A stretch of 64,000 bases of DNA from Vulcanimicrobiota bacterium. Its GTDB lineage: Bacteria; Vulcanimicrobiota; Vulcanimicrobiia; Vulcanimicrobiales; Vulcanimicrobiaceae. The DNA is taken from contig DAIDHQ010000028.1 in the NCBI GenBank assembly GCA_027459645.1, positions 1 through 64,000 of the forward strand, given 5' to 3'. Position numbers and translations under genes: made by a program. This document shows positions 17,808-27,171 of the stretch, piece after piece (the first letter of the stretch is position 1; the number at the start of each line of letters is the position of its first letter). The notes under the pieces were generated by a model that ran no database searches, was not told the DNA's origin, and saw only the letters and a program-made list of their open reading frames with translations.

Positions 17808-20077
17808 GGATAGACCTCCGCAAGCGGCGTGCTCCACAGATGGTGCAGACGGCGAAGATCGTACGCTTCCGAATCGAACGATAACACGGGCTGCTCGACC
17901 GTCACGCCGATCTCGTGTACGCCTTCGGTGTCGTCGGCCAGACCTTCGAATGCTTCGATGTCTTCGGGTGCGATTTCGACGACGAAACCGCCCGCCTCAC
18001 CGAAGAGCGCCTCTAACCGTCCGACCGCGCCGTGCGTCCACTGCCACGAATCGTCGATCTGCACGCCGATCGGCTTCATGCCGTGCGCGAGCGACGGAAA
18101 TGCCATCTCGCAGAGCGCTACGACCAGACCGCCGTTTCCGATGCTGCGCGCGGAGCGCAGCACGCTGGCTTGCGCGGCCTCCAGCACCAGCGCGTGCTGC
18201 GCGCGCGCGAGTTCGTAATCGACGCGCGGAAGGCGCGGATCGTGACGACCGAGCACGTCGATCAACACCGAACCGCCGAGTGCGGATTGCGGCGAGCCGA
18301 CGAAATAGAGTACCGAACCGGCGTGCTTGAGGCGCGATGTGACCGCATGACTCACGTCGCCGATTGCGCCGACGCAGGCCACGATCGGCGACGCGGGAAT
18401 CGCTTTCCCGCTCGCGGCTTCGTTGTATAAGCTCACGTTGCCCGAAACGAACGGCGCTTGGAACGCCGAAGCCGCTTTCGCAAGCCCGTCGATCGCGGCG
18501 ACGAATTCTCCCAGATGCGCCGGATTGCGCGGATTGCCGAAGTTCAAACAATCGGTCAGACCGATCGGCGCCGCGCCCGTCGCCACCACCTTGCGCACCG
18601 CTTCATAGACCGCGTGCTCGCCGGCCGCGCGCGCGTTCAAGCGCCCGTACCGCGGATTACCCGCCACGCTCAGCGCCACGCCCATCGCCGATCCGAAGAC
18701 CGGCGCGAGCATGCCCGCATCGGCCGCGCCGCGCGGAATCACGGTCGCGCCGCGCACCACCGTGTCGTAACGGCGGTAGAGCGGTTCGCGCGAGCAGACG
18801 TCGCGGTGCGCGAGCACGCGCTCGAGCAATTCGTCGTCTTGCAGCCCCGTCACCAGCGGCGCCTCGTCGACCACGCTCGTCGCGACCTGCGGTTCTTCGT
18901 AAGGCAGTTCGTCGCGAATGGTCCCGGTGAGAAACTCGATGTCGACGTCCATCACCGTCTCGGCGCGATGGCGCAGTTTGTAGCGCGGTTGCGCCGTCAC
19001 CTTGCCGATCACGGTCGCGCGCGCATTGTACGCAATCTGTGGCAACGTGAATTCGTCGTTGTAGATGCGCAGGACGTGCGGCGTCACGTCGGGCGGCACG
19101 ACCCAAATCAGCCGCTCCTGCGTTTCGCCGACGGCGATGACTTCGGGCGCGAGCCCTTCGAGCGCAACGTTGACCTGGTCGAGATCGATATCGGCGCCGT
19201 ATCCGCCCGCCGACGTAATCTCCGCCGAGCATCCCATGATGCCGCCCGCACCGAGATCTTTAAAGCCCGCGGTTATGTTGTGTTCGCGCAAGTAGCCGAA
19301 GACGGCGTAGCTCGCGCGCATCAGCACGTTTTTCAAGAACGGATCGGGCACTTGCACGGCACCCTTGTTCGATTCTTCGTCTTGCGCATCGAGCGTCAGC
19401 GAGGAAAACGACGCGCCGCCGAAGCCGCTCGGATCGGTCGCTTTGCCGACGAGAATCATGTCCCAGCCGTCTGCGCCTTTGGGCGCGTAGGAGTGGATGA
19501 TCTCGGATTCTTTGACGATGCCCATCGCAACGACGTTGACCAAGCAATTGTCGTCGAAGCGTTCGTCGAAATAGACGTCGCCGGCGATATTCGGCACGCC
19601 GATCGCGTTGCCGTACGCGCTAATCCCGTCGACCGCCGTCTGCGCAACGTAACGCTGGTGCGCGTGCCCGTCCTCGATCGACCCGAACCGCAGCGGATCG
19701 GCAACCGCGATAACTTCGGCACCCATGCACAGGACGTCGCGAACGATGCCGCCGATGCCGGTTGCAGCGCCTTCGAACGGCACCACCTGCGAAGGATGAT
19801 TGTGCGACTCGTGCGCGATGACGATGCCGTACCGCTCGCCCCGATGCTCGCCCAAATGCAGAATGCCGGAATCCTCGGCCGGTCCAAGCACCACCCGCTC
19901 GCCGGTCGTCGGGAGTTTCTTTAAATGATGCCGGCTCGATTTATAGCTGCAATGCTCGCTCCACTGCGCATCGAACGCGTGCAACTCGACGACGCTCGGT
20001 TTGCGCCCGAGCGCTTCTTCGATCTTGCGCAGTTCGTCGGGACGCAGCGCGAGCCCGAGCGAATCGACCTCAGCCAA
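17804..20077 (-). CDS. purL: FGAM synthase, small (three-subunit) PurL
   Basis: The ATP-dependent synthetase subunit converting FGAR to FGAM. Visible features: 'SEHCSYKSSRHHLKKLPT' at the N-terminus, 'GEATGIGG'-type 'GAATGIGGIVRDVLCMGAEVIA', 'KDLGAGGIMGCSAE', and the second-half 'ALCEMAF' region. At about 757 residues it is the PurS/PurQ-dependent type. The open frame extends to 20,134 inside purC, but those residues look unlike a PurL N-terminus. The TTG at 20,077, after a G-rich stretch and overlapping the purC end by 8 bp, is preferred. Confidence 0.95.
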   Translation of the reverse strand: MAEVDSLGLALRPDELRKIEEALGRKPSVVELHAFDAQWSEHCSYKSSRHHLKKLPTTGERVVLGPAEDSGILHLGEHRGERYGIVIAHESHNHPSQVVPFEGAATGIGGIVRDVLCMGAEVIAVADPLRFGSIEDGHAHQRYVAQTAVDGISAYGNAIGVPNIAGDVYFDERFDDNCLVNVVAMGIVKESEIIHSYAPKGADGWDMILVGKATDPSGFGGASFSSLTLDAQDEESNKGAVQVPDPFLKNVLMRASYAVFGYLREHNITAGFKDLGAGGIMGCSAEITSAGGYGADIDLDQVNVALEGLAPEVIAVGETQERLIWVVPPDVTPHVLRIYNDEFTLPQIAYNARATVIGKVTAQPRYKLRHRAETVMDVDIEFLTGTIRDELPYEEPQVATSVVDEAPLVTGLQDDELLERVLAHRDVCSREPLYRRYDTVVRGATVIPRGAADAGMLAPVFGSAMGVALSVAGNPRYGRLNARAAGEHAVYEAVRKVVATGAAPIGLTDCLNFGNPRNPAHLGEFVAAIDGLAKAASAFQAPFVSGNVSLYNEAASGKAIPASPIVACVGAIGDVSHAVTSRLKHAGSVLYFVGSPQSALGGSVLIDVLGRHDPRLPRVDYELARAQHALVLEAAQASVLRSARSIGNGGLVVALCEMAFPSLAHGMKPIGVQIDDSWQWTHGAVGRLEALFGEAGGFVVEIAPEDIEAFEGLADDTEGVHEIGVTVEQPVLSFDSEAYDLRRLHHLWSTPLAEVYP

Positions 20078-21275
20078 GCGCGCCCCCCGCGGGCATCGAT
20101 CCCGGTGCGGGTTGTTGCAGCAGCGCATCGGCATGCAGCACCGCCGAACGCGCGTTGGCCTGCATCAGCAGCGTGCGCCCGTACAGCACCGTGTCTTCCA
20201 ATCCGAGCAGCTTCGCGCAATCGAGCGCGAGTTCGCTCGGATCGCCGCGCCAATCCAGCACCGGCGACGAGGACGCCGAATCCAGCATCGCGCGCAGCGA
20301 GCCGTCTTCGTCGACCGCAACGAAGAACAAGCGCGCGAACGTCGCTTCGAGTTGCTGCACCAGTTGCAGCACGTATCCCGGCGTTTTAGAAGGGCTCGCC
20401 ACGTGGCGCACCGTCGGAAGTCCGAGCTGCTGCAGCGCGGCGACGACCGCGTTGATCGATTCCGTGCGTTCGCCCGTATCGCCGATGACGGCCGCCATGC
20501 CGGGGCGCATCACCGGAAACATGCCGACCAGATCGGCGACTTGTTCGTACGCCTGCTTCACCTGCGCGAGCGCCGCGTCATCGACCGTTTCCAAATTGCG
20601 GTACATCTGTTTGTCGAGCATCAACTCTTCGCGCCCCTGCGGCCAGATGCGCCACGAATCGTTGTCGATCACGTCCGCGATCACGAGCGCTCCCTTATCG
20701 GGGCCGCCGCTCAGCCGCCCGAACTCGACCTTCAGATCGACGAGCAGCACGTCGCGCTTGCGCCATGCATGCGAGAGAACTTCGAAGGTCAACCGCGCGA
20801 GTTCGGTCATCACGCCGACTTCGTTCGGATTGGCGATCCCGCGCGCGACGATCGCATCGGGCGAAATCATCGGATCGTGCTCGGCGTCGTCTTTGTAGAA
20901 GAATTCGATGACGCGCGGCACCATCAGCGCACCGCGTCCGATGCCTGGGTTACGCTTCACGAACGAACCGGCCGCCACGCCGCGCACCACGACCTCGAGC
21001 GGAATCATGTTGCAGCGCCGCACGAGCATTTCGTTGTTGTCGTCGTCTTCGCCGCCGCTCAGATAGTGCGTCGGCAAACCGCAGAGATTGAGCAAACGGA
21101 AGACACGCGCGGTCGTCTGCGCGGCCAGCCGTCCTTTGCCCGGAATCTCGTTGCGCCGCGCACCGTCGCCGGCCGAAATCGAATCCGTCTGCGCGACGAC
21201 GACCTGATCCGGCGAACCTTGCAGTTCGTACAAGACCTTGGTCTTGCCACGCGCGATCTCAATACCCTTATTCAC
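20070..21275 (-). CDS. purC: SAICAR synthetase fused to a degenerate PurE-like domain
   Basis: Residues 1-245 are a complete SAICAR synthetase: 'GIEIARGKTKVLYEL', 'IPLEVVVRGVAAGSFVKR', 'LLVDLKVEFGR', 'VIADVIDNDSWRIWP' and 'DKQMYRN'. Residues 255-400 resemble an AIR carboxylase (PurE), beginning 'AAVIGDTGERTESINAVVAAL' and continuing 'VRHVASPSKTPGYVLQL'. The usual PurE MGSxSD and SAHRTP motifs are altered to IGDTGER and SPSKTP, so activity of this half is doubtful. The order PurC-PurE is that of animal PAICS. The gene opens the purC-purL-purQ-purS-purP run. Confidence 0.88.
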   Translation of the reverse strand: MNKGIEIARGKTKVLYELQGSPDQVVVAQTDSISAGDGARRNEIPGKGRLAAQTTARVFRLLNLCGLPTHYLSGGEDDDNNEMLVRRCNMIPLEVVVRGVAAGSFVKRNPGIGRGALMVPRVIEFFYKDDAEHDPMISPDAIVARGIANPNEVGVMTELARLTFEVLSHAWRKRDVLLVDLKVEFGRLSGGPDKGALVIADVIDNDSWRIWPQGREELMLDKQMYRNLETVDDAALAQVKQAYEQVADLVGMFPVMRPGMAAVIGDTGERTESINAVVAALQQLGLPTVRHVASPSKTPGYVLQLVQQLEATFARLFFVAVDEDGSLRAMLDSASSSPVLDWRGDPSELALDCAKLLGLEDTVLYGRTLLMQANARSAVLHADALLQQPAPGSMPAGGALG

Positions 21276-21280
21276 AAATG

Positions 21281-21375
21281 TGTCATCCTGAGCGGAGCGT
21301 GCTGTGTCATCCTGAGCGGAGCCGTGTCACCCTGAGCCTGTCGAAGGGCGACACGGCTCCGTCGAAGGATCGCCT
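21281..21375. repeat. Clustered 'TCATCCTGAGC' repeats with a long hairpin
   Basis: Three tandem units of GTCATCCTGAGC type precede purC. The third lies in an 11-bp perfect inverted repeat, GGAGCCGTGTC (21,318-21,328) with GACACGGCTCC (21,350-21,360). Related to the units at 6,234, 51,173 and 60,262. Confidence 0.7.
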
Positions 21376-21396
21376 GCGAACGGTGCGTCGGCGATA

Positions 21397-21500
21397 ATGC
21401 CCCGGGCTTGCGGCCGCTCGTCGCAATTCCATCGTGGAATTGCTCCTGCTGCGCTTCCTCGCGCTTCTCGCCATCCTGGCTCCAGCGCTCGTTCAGAGCC
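21397..21500 (-). repeat. Dispersed covarying-hairpin repeat, copy B
   Basis: The longest copy, in the purB-purC gap. On the minus strand: GCTC-tgaac-GAGC mini-hairpin, GGAGCCAGGATGGCGAGA, CGCGAGGAAGCGCAGCAGGAGC, stem AATTCC-acgat-GGAATT closed by GC/GC, then GCGACGAGCGGCCGCAAGCC. Flanks match copies A and C; the stem sequence does not, but every change is compensated. Confidence 0.78.
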
Positions 21501-21543
21501 CGCGCGCCCGGAGCATTTTCGCTTCGCACCGATTCGCTCGCGA

Positions 21544-22965
21544 TCATTGTTGTAGTTCCACTTTCTTCTGCAATGGGAACGCGTGCAGGGCGTCGATGCG
21601 TTCGGCCAGCGTCAGCGCGCGTTTCGGCGCGGTACCGACGTGTTTGCTCGGATCGAGCAATTGGCGAATCTCGGCCGGATCGACCAGGGCGGTGAGCGAT
21701 GCGTCGGAGGAGAGGCGCTGCGCGAGCGGATTGTCTTGCCCTTGCGCAAGTGCGGCCCACGCTTCCATCGCCGCTTCGCGGATCGTCTCGTGCAGCTCCT
21801 GACGGTTGCCGCCGGCGCGAGCCGCCTCCATCATGACGGCTTCGGTTCCCGCGAACGGACCGTACGTGCGCAGGTTGTGCGCGATGCGGCGCTCCTCGAC
21901 GCGCAGCCCGTCGATGACTTTGCGCGCGAGTGTGATGATTTCGTCCGTGCACAGCAGCGCTTCCGGAAGGATCGTGCGGCGATTCGCGCTGTCGTCGAGC
22001 GTGCGTTCCAAATAATTCGTCGCGGCGTTCTGCCACGCGACGTCGGAGTAGCCGATCAGCAGGCGCGCGAGCGAATCGATGCGCTCGCACATGATGGGAT
22101 TGCGCTTGAACGGCATCGCGGAACTTCCGACTTGCGATTTTCCGAACGGCTCGGCAACTTCGCCGAACTCCGGACTCGAGAGAATGCGCACGTCGGCGGC
22201 AAATTTCGAAAGCGACGCGCCGACGCCGGCGAGCGCCGAGAGCAGCAAGTAATCGAGTTTGCGCGGATAGGTCTGCGTGCTGATATCGCGCGCGGCCAAA
22301 CCGAAGCGCTCGAGCACGTGTGCTTCGATCTGCCCGGAGTCGCCGGAATGATCGAGCAAATGTTCGTAGGAGGCGGCGGTTCCGACCGCGCCGCGCATGC
22401 CTTTGGTCGTGAGTTGATCGAAGACGAAGCGCAGGTTGGTGTCGTCGATCAGCAGATCTTGCGCGTAGACCGCCAGGCGATAGCCCAGCGTCGTCGGCTC
22501 GGCCGGTTGCAGATGGGTGAACGCCATCGTCACCACATCGGCGTACTGCCGCACGCGCCCCGCGAACGACGCGAGCAGCGCCCGCAAGTTCTCGCCCACC
22601 AGCGAAAGCGCAAGGCGCAAGCGATAGGTCTCGACCGTGTCCTCGACGTCCATCGACGTCGCCCCGAGGTGCAGCTTTCCGCCGCCGGTCTTCGCTTGCG
22701 ACGCAAAGACGCGAATCTCGGCCATGAGGTCGTGGTGGATCTCGCGCTCGATCTCGAGCGCCGCCTCGATGTCGATCTCCCCCGCGTGCGCGCGGATATC
22801 CGCGAGTTCTTCCGGCGTGACCAGGCCGCGTTCGGCCTGCGCTTCTGCAAGCGCAACCCACACCGCGCGCCACAAGCGGCGCCGTTCCTCTTCCGAAAAT
22901 AGCGCGCGAAGCTCGGCGCGGCCGTATCTCCAAGAGAACGGCGAGGCATACGTGCGATAATCCAT
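21544..22965 (-). CDS. purB: Adenylosuccinate lyase
   Basis: A fumarase/aspartase-superfamily enzyme acting twice in purine synthesis, on SAICAR and on adenylosuccinate. The signature loop 'GSSAMPFKRNPIMCERI' (about residues 270-286) is intact, as are 'GATSMDVEDTVETYRLR' and 'THLQPAEPTTLGYRL'. The 473 residues are typical. It follows the AAA protein by 26 bp and precedes purC after a 268-bp repeat-rich gap. Confidence 0.96.
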   Translation of the reverse strand: MDYRTYASPFSWRYGRAELRALFSEEERRRLWRAVWVALAEAQAERGLVTPEELADIRAHAGEIDIEAALEIEREIHHDLMAEIRVFASQAKTGGGKLHLGATSMDVEDTVETYRLRLALSLVGENLRALLASFAGRVRQYADVVTMAFTHLQPAEPTTLGYRLAVYAQDLLIDDTNLRFVFDQLTTKGMRGAVGTAASYEHLLDHSGDSGQIEAHVLERFGLAARDISTQTYPRKLDYLLLSALAGVGASLSKFAADVRILSSPEFGEVAEPFGKSQVGSSAMPFKRNPIMCERIDSLARLLIGYSDVAWQNAATNYLERTLDDSANRRTILPEALLCTDEIITLARKVIDGLRVEERRIAHNLRTYGPFAGTEAVMMEAARAGGNRQELHETIREAAMEAWAALAQGQDNPLAQRLSSDASLTALVDPAEIRQLLDPSKHVGTAPKRALTLAERIDALHAFPLQKKVELQQ

Positions 22966-22991
22966 GGGACGTGGGGCAGCTTCGCCCCGGC

Positions 22992-25103
22992 TTACAGCGC
23001 CGCCTCGTCGCCTTTCGTCGCAGGTGCGTGGGCCGTCGCGGGTTCGAAGTCGCCGAGTGCGATGACGATGGTCGTCGGGTCGCCCTGATCGATCGCGCGG
23101 AGCGCCGCTTTACGCACCGCGTCGTCCACCAGATGGCGAAGCTGCTCCTCGGTCATCCCCTCCGTGAGGGACTCCAGGTGCTCCAGCGCCAGGTCCAGCG
23201 AGAAGTCGAGCGCCCGGCCTTCCAGCAGCTGCCGCAGCCGCGTCCGTCGCGCCGCCGCGTCGAGCTCGGTGAGATCGATGACTTCGGTAAAGCGCGCGCG
23301 CAGCTCGGGCTCGACCGCGTCCTCGCGAGGCCCCAGGGCCAGCACGAAAACCGTCGCCCGGTTCGCCTGCAGTTCGTCGATCAGGACCGCCAAGTGCGCG
23401 AGTGCCCCGGGGTCCGCATATTCGGGAACGTCGACGACGATCAGCGCGCGGCCCCGGTCGCGCGCCAGGAGCACCGCGCTATCGATATCATCCACCAGCG
23501 TATCGATGATGGGGAGCTCCGTCTGCTCCGCCAAGCTTCGCGCCAACGCCTGTTTCGTGCCCGTCGAGCCGCCGGCGACGAGCACGGCGCGCGGCACCGT
23601 AATGCCTTGCGATTCCATCGTGTCCACGTGCGCGAACATCGCCGCGAGCAGTCGCACGCGCGCCTGCACGGGCTCGGGCAGCGTCGACTCCTCGTACGAC
23701 TCGCCGTCGCCCGAAAAGCCGTCGATGATCACCGTCGAGGGATCGCTCTCGCTTCCGGCGGGCGTGAAGTCGACGAGCGTTCCGAACCGCGCGACCACAC
23801 CGTCGTCCAGCCCCTCGCGCGTCGTCGCAACCGCAACGACCCAAACGTCGGAGCGATCGGCGATCGCCTCCCATTCTTTGAGGATCGCCGTCACGACTTC
23901 GCGCCGCATCGATTCGTACGCCGCCGAACCGCCCACCGTGAAGAAGCGCTCCGCTTCGTCGATGAAGAGAATCGATCGCGTCCGTTTCGCCGTTTCGAAC
24001 AAGCGCGCGACCGTCGACGCGCCTTGACCCACGTAGCCGATCTTGATCTGCGTGAACGACAAGCGCAGCAACGTTGCGGCGGCCGCGCGCGAAAGCGTTT
24101 GCATCACTTCCAGCGTGTCGACGCGATCGCCGGATACGATAAACATCCCGCGCCGCACCGACGGCTCGCCAAGACGGAACAGCACCACTTGCCGCAGCAG
24201 CTTGTTGCGCAACGCCGCCGAGAGCGGAAGCTGACGCATGATCGCCGCCGTGCCGTCGAATTCGCGCAGTTCTTCTTCTAAGCGCGCAAGCCGGTCGTCG
24301 AGATCCTTACGCTGCCCGTAATGCTGAACCATTTGATGAAACTCTTGCGCCTGCGGAACGACCTCGAGCAGATGCCGCTCCAACGCCCGCTGTAAAAACA
24401 CGCCGTAACTGCGCACGAACGGATTTTCGAGATCGGCGTGAACCAGCGTCGGCTTCTTTTCCGGAAAGCGCGTCAGCAACACGTTACTCCGGCGATCGTC
24501 GAGCACTTCGAGGAACGTCTCGTCGAGCGCTTCCCGCTCGCGCACCCCCGGAATCTTCCACGCGCGATCTTCCAACATACCGTCGCGCGGGCCGTCGAAA
24601 CCGATGAGCGGGTGCTGCAGCGACGGTTCGTAGCGCGTGAATGCGACGAAGCGCAGATCCTTGCCGTCGTCGCCAAGGTACGATGCGCGCGCCTTGCGCA
24701 GCGGCGCGAGCGTGCGATCGCGCGCGACGAAATATCCCACGAGCGAAAGCAGCAGATACACGACGATCCCGGCGACGACGCCGATTACCTGCATCACCGC
24801 GCCCAGACCGATGATTGCGGCCAGCATCGCGCCGATGCTAACCCATTGATAGCGGCCGGTCCACCCGAAGGTAAACGCCGCCGTCAGATTCTCTTTGTCG
24901 CGCATCGCCTGCAGCTGCGCGCAAACGTCGCGCCAAACGTGCTGCACCACGCCCTCGAGCGCGCTCGCAATGCCGCCCAGTTTCTCACGATCGCTCGCGA
25001 TCTGGCGTTCGAGGTCCTCACGCGCCCCGCGCGCGCGCTCGACGTCATCCTGAAGCTCGGCCTTCGGGTCACCCTCGAAGACGGGTGGCGTTACGACATC
25101 CAT
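22992..25103 (-). CDS. Membrane-anchored protein with two AAA-like modules
   Basis: The 703-residue protein begins with a coiled-coil region (about 15-55) and two adjacent membrane helices (about 90-135). The first AAA-like module (about 330-480) has a Walker B 'SILFIDEAERFF' and a sensor-like 'VWVVAVATTREGLDDGVVARF', but 'MFIVSGDRVDTLEVM' stands where a Walker A should be. The second module (about 525-690) has 'VLVAGGSTGTKQALARSL', close to GxxxxGK[ST] but with Thr for the second Gly and Gln at the last position, and a weak Walker B 'ALIVVDVPEY'. This is reminiscent of FtsH/p97-like tandem ATPases with impaired sites. Function is unknown. It is 12 bp after holA in the same run. Confidence 0.75.
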   Translation of the reverse strand: MDVVTPPVFEGDPKAELQDDVERARGAREDLERQIASDREKLGGIASALEGVVQHVWRDVCAQLQAMRDKENLTAAFTFGWTGRYQWVSIGAMLAAIIGLGAVMQVIGVVAGIVVYLLLSLVGYFVARDRTLAPLRKARASYLGDDGKDLRFVAFTRYEPSLQHPLIGFDGPRDGMLEDRAWKIPGVREREALDETFLEVLDDRRSNVLLTRFPEKKPTLVHADLENPFVRSYGVFLQRALERHLLEVVPQAQEFHQMVQHYGQRKDLDDRLARLEEELREFDGTAAIMRQLPLSAALRNKLLRQVVLFRLGEPSVRRGMFIVSGDRVDTLEVMQTLSRAAAATLLRLSFTQIKIGYVGQGASTVARLFETAKRTRSILFIDEAERFFTVGGSAAYESMRREVVTAILKEWEAIADRSDVWVVAVATTREGLDDGVVARFGTLVDFTPAGSESDPSTVIIDGFSGDGESYEESTLPEPVQARVRLLAAMFAHVDTMESQGITVPRAVLVAGGSTGTKQALARSLAEQTELPIIDTLVDDIDSAVLLARDRGRALIVVDVPEYADPGALAHLAVLIDELQANRATVFVLALGPREDAVEPELRARFTEVIDLTELDAAARRTRLRQLLEGRALDFSLDLALEHLESLTEGMTEEQLRHLVDDAVRKAALRAIDQGDPTTIVIALGDFEPATAHAPATKGDEAAL

Positions 25104-25115
25104 CTGTCTCCTTGG

Positions 25116-26102
25116 TTATCGGCGGGCAAGGCCGGAAAGCTCGGCCGCGATGCGCTCGACCAGCGTTCGGTGATCCTCGGGATCGCTTCCGGCGCTCCCG
25201 GTAACGACGGCCTCCACGCCGCGCACCGCGCGTTCGTACGCCGCCCGGGCGCGCCGTTCGCCGATCCGCGCGGCCAGCGGCCGTAAGGCCCGCTCGCGCC
25301 AGCGAGCGCGCGCCGGAAGCTCGCCCCCGGGCCGCGCGAGCTCCCAAATCAGCCCGCACTCGGTCGCGAGCGCCGAAAGCAAGGGAATCGCCGCGCCCCG
25401 CGGATCGCTCGAAAAGAACTCGTGAGCGATCCCGAACGCCTCGGGGAGTTTCCCTTCAACGAGCGCGCTTGCAAACAGATAGGCCTTCGGGTCTTCGATC
25501 GCGAGCGACTCGGCCTGCAGATCCTTGTAGGTGATCTTCTTTCCGCCCAACGCCAGCTTCTCCAAATCGTTGCGCACCGCGGCGAGGTCGCTTTCGCTGC
25601 GTGCCAATTCCGCGATGACGCGCGGCTCGGCGCTCGCTCCCAACCGTTCGAGCGTCTCGCGCACGAAGCGCGTGCGCGCCTCTTCGTTCGCCGTCGTGTC
25701 GACGCGCATCGCCGAACGCCCCAGTTGCGACGCGAGCGGCTGCGGCCGCTGCGAACGAGGCGACAGCAGATCGAGAATCACGAGCGTGTTGCCGTCGGGA
25801 ACGTTTTGCGCGACGTCGAGCAGATCGCGCCGCGGTTGCGCCTTGAGCGACTGCGCGTCGGTCACCACGACCACGCGCCGGTCGGCGAGAAACGGCATCG
25901 CCTGCACGGCCTCGCGCACGCGCCCGGCGTCGCTCCATTCCGCCGCCGGAAACCGTTCGAGATTCAAGTCCCGCATGTCGGGCGGCAACAGCCGGTCCAA
26001 CGCGACGTCGAGCGCCAGCTCCGCGAGCGCCCGTTCCGTTCCTTCTATAACAACGACGCTTCCGATCTTCGGCGCCTTGTCGATAAAGTCGTAATACTTC
26101 AC
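25116..26102 (-). CDS. holA: DNA polymerase III delta subunit
   Basis: The clamp-loader delta fold is visible: 'SVVVIEGTERALAELALDVAL' at the start (domain I), 'MPFLADRRVVVVTDAQSL', 'LVILDL', and the helical C-terminal collar. The 'ELARSESDLAAVRNDLEKLALGG' segment (a typical 'L..DL..L..EL.KL' helix) is characteristic of HolA. The GTG at 26,102 overlaps the mtnA stop as GTGA and is preferred over the GTG at 26,117. It opens the beta clamp for loading onto DNA. Confidence 0.88.
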   Translation of the reverse strand: MKYYDFIDKAPKIGSVVVIEGTERALAELALDVALDRLLPPDMRDLNLERFPAAEWSDAGRVREAVQAMPFLADRRVVVVTDAQSLKAQPRRDLLDVAQNVPDGNTLVILDLLSPRSQRPQPLASQLGRSAMRVDTTANEEARTRFVRETLERLGASAEPRVIAELARSESDLAAVRNDLEKLALGGKKITYKDLQAESLAIEDPKAYLFASALVEGKLPEAFGIAHEFFSSDPRGAAIPLLSALATECGLIWELARPGGELPARARWRERALRPLAARIGERRARAAYERAVRGVEAVVTGSAGSDPEDHRTLVERIAAELSGLARR

Positions 26103-27118
26103 GCCAGCACGCGCCACGCGGGCCGATCGGCCAGCGCCGGAATCGACTCGGCGTACGGCGGCCGAATCACGCCGTATTCGGTAATAAATGCGGTAACGAG
26201 ATGGCCCGGCGTCACGTCGAAGGCGGGATTGTACACGCGCGCGTCCTTCATGGCGACGGCGGTGGGGCCGAACGACGTCACTTCTTCGGCTTTGCGCTCT
26301 TCGATGTGAATCGCGGAACCGTCGGCAATCGAAAAGTCGAACGTCGTGCGCGGCGCGGCGACGAAGAACGGAATGCCGTGGTGCGCGGCCAGCACGGCTA
26401 GGCCGTACGTGCCGATTTTATTGGCCGTATCGCCGTTGCGCGCGATGCGATCGGCGCCCACGATGACCAGATCGATGCCTTTGCGCTGCATCGCAATCGC
26501 CGCCGCGCCGTCGACCTGCAGCGTCGCCTCGACGCCCGCTTGCGCCAACTCGAAATACGTCAAACGGCCGCCTTGCAACAGCGGACGCGTTTCGTCGACG
26601 AAGACGTGCGGCTTCTTCCCGGCGCGCGCCGCATGAATAATGACGCCGAGCGCCGTTCCGCCGCCGGCCGTCGCGATCGGGCCGGTATTGCAATGGGTGA
26701 GGATCTTGGCGTTCTTCGGAATCAGTTCCAGGCCGGCGTCGGCGATGGCCGCGTCCATCGCGATCTGCTCGCGATGAATCGCTTTCGCTTCGGCGAGCAT
26801 ATCGCTCGAGCCGAGCACGCGATCGACCGCCCAAGCCAGATTGACCGCGGTCGGCCGCGCGTTGCGCACGCGCGCGGCGGCTTGCGCAAACGCGTCGTCA
26901 CTTGCAAGTGCGTCGCGCAACAAGGCTACGCCGTAGGCGCCGAAGACGCCGATCGCGGGGGCGCCGCGCACGGCGAGCGTTTGAATCGCCGCTTCGATTT
27001 CGTCGACGGTGCGCGCACGTTCGCGGCGCACTTCATGCGGCAACAACCGCTGATCGACGTAACCAACGGCGTCGCCGTCCCAACTGACGGCCGCGAGATC
27101 GGATTCGGAAAAAGACAT
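26099..27118 (-). CDS. mtnA: S-methyl-5-thioribose-1-phosphate isomerase
   Basis: A methionine-salvage enzyme of the eIF2B-alpha-related fold. The start is the ATG giving MSFSESDLAAVSWDGD; residues encoded upstream to 27,268 are not family-like. Motifs: 'TLAVRGAPAIGVFGAYGV', the catalytic Cys in 'ILTHCNTGPIATAGGGTAL' and the catalytic Asp in 'IVGADRIARNGDTANKIGT'. 339 residues, normal length. Other mtn genes are not seen nearby. Confidence 0.95.
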   Translation of the reverse strand: MSFSESDLAAVSWDGDAVGYVDQRLLPHEVRRERARTVDEIEAAIQTLAVRGAPAIGVFGAYGVALLRDALASDDAFAQAAARVRNARPTAVNLAWAVDRVLGSSDMLAEAKAIHREQIAMDAAIADAGLELIPKNAKILTHCNTGPIATAGGGTALGVIIHAARAGKKPHVFVDETRPLLQGGRLTYFELAQAGVEATLQVDGAAAIAMQRKGIDLVIVGADRIARNGDTANKIGTYGLAVLAAHHGIPFFVAAPRTTFDFSIADGSAIHIEERKAEEVTSFGPTAVAMKDARVYNPAFDVTPGHLVTAFITEYGVIRPPYAESIPALADRPAWRVLA

Positions 27119-27171
27119 CGCGCCGAGCCATTCGGGCCCGGCGCGATCAGTCCATGTAAACGCGGAGGGGT

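Noticed and set aside
18458-19924. 488-codon plus-strand frame opposite purL
   Set aside because: It mirrors the purL codons and has no recognisable domains or ribosome binding site. The same applies to 1,467-2,990 (opposite clcA) and 12,000-13,049 (opposite cydB).
21272-22933. 553-codon minus-strand frame overlapping purB
   Set aside because: It is an alternate frame of purB with Arg/Gly-rich noise and runs through the repeat-rich gap; purB itself is intact in the other frame.
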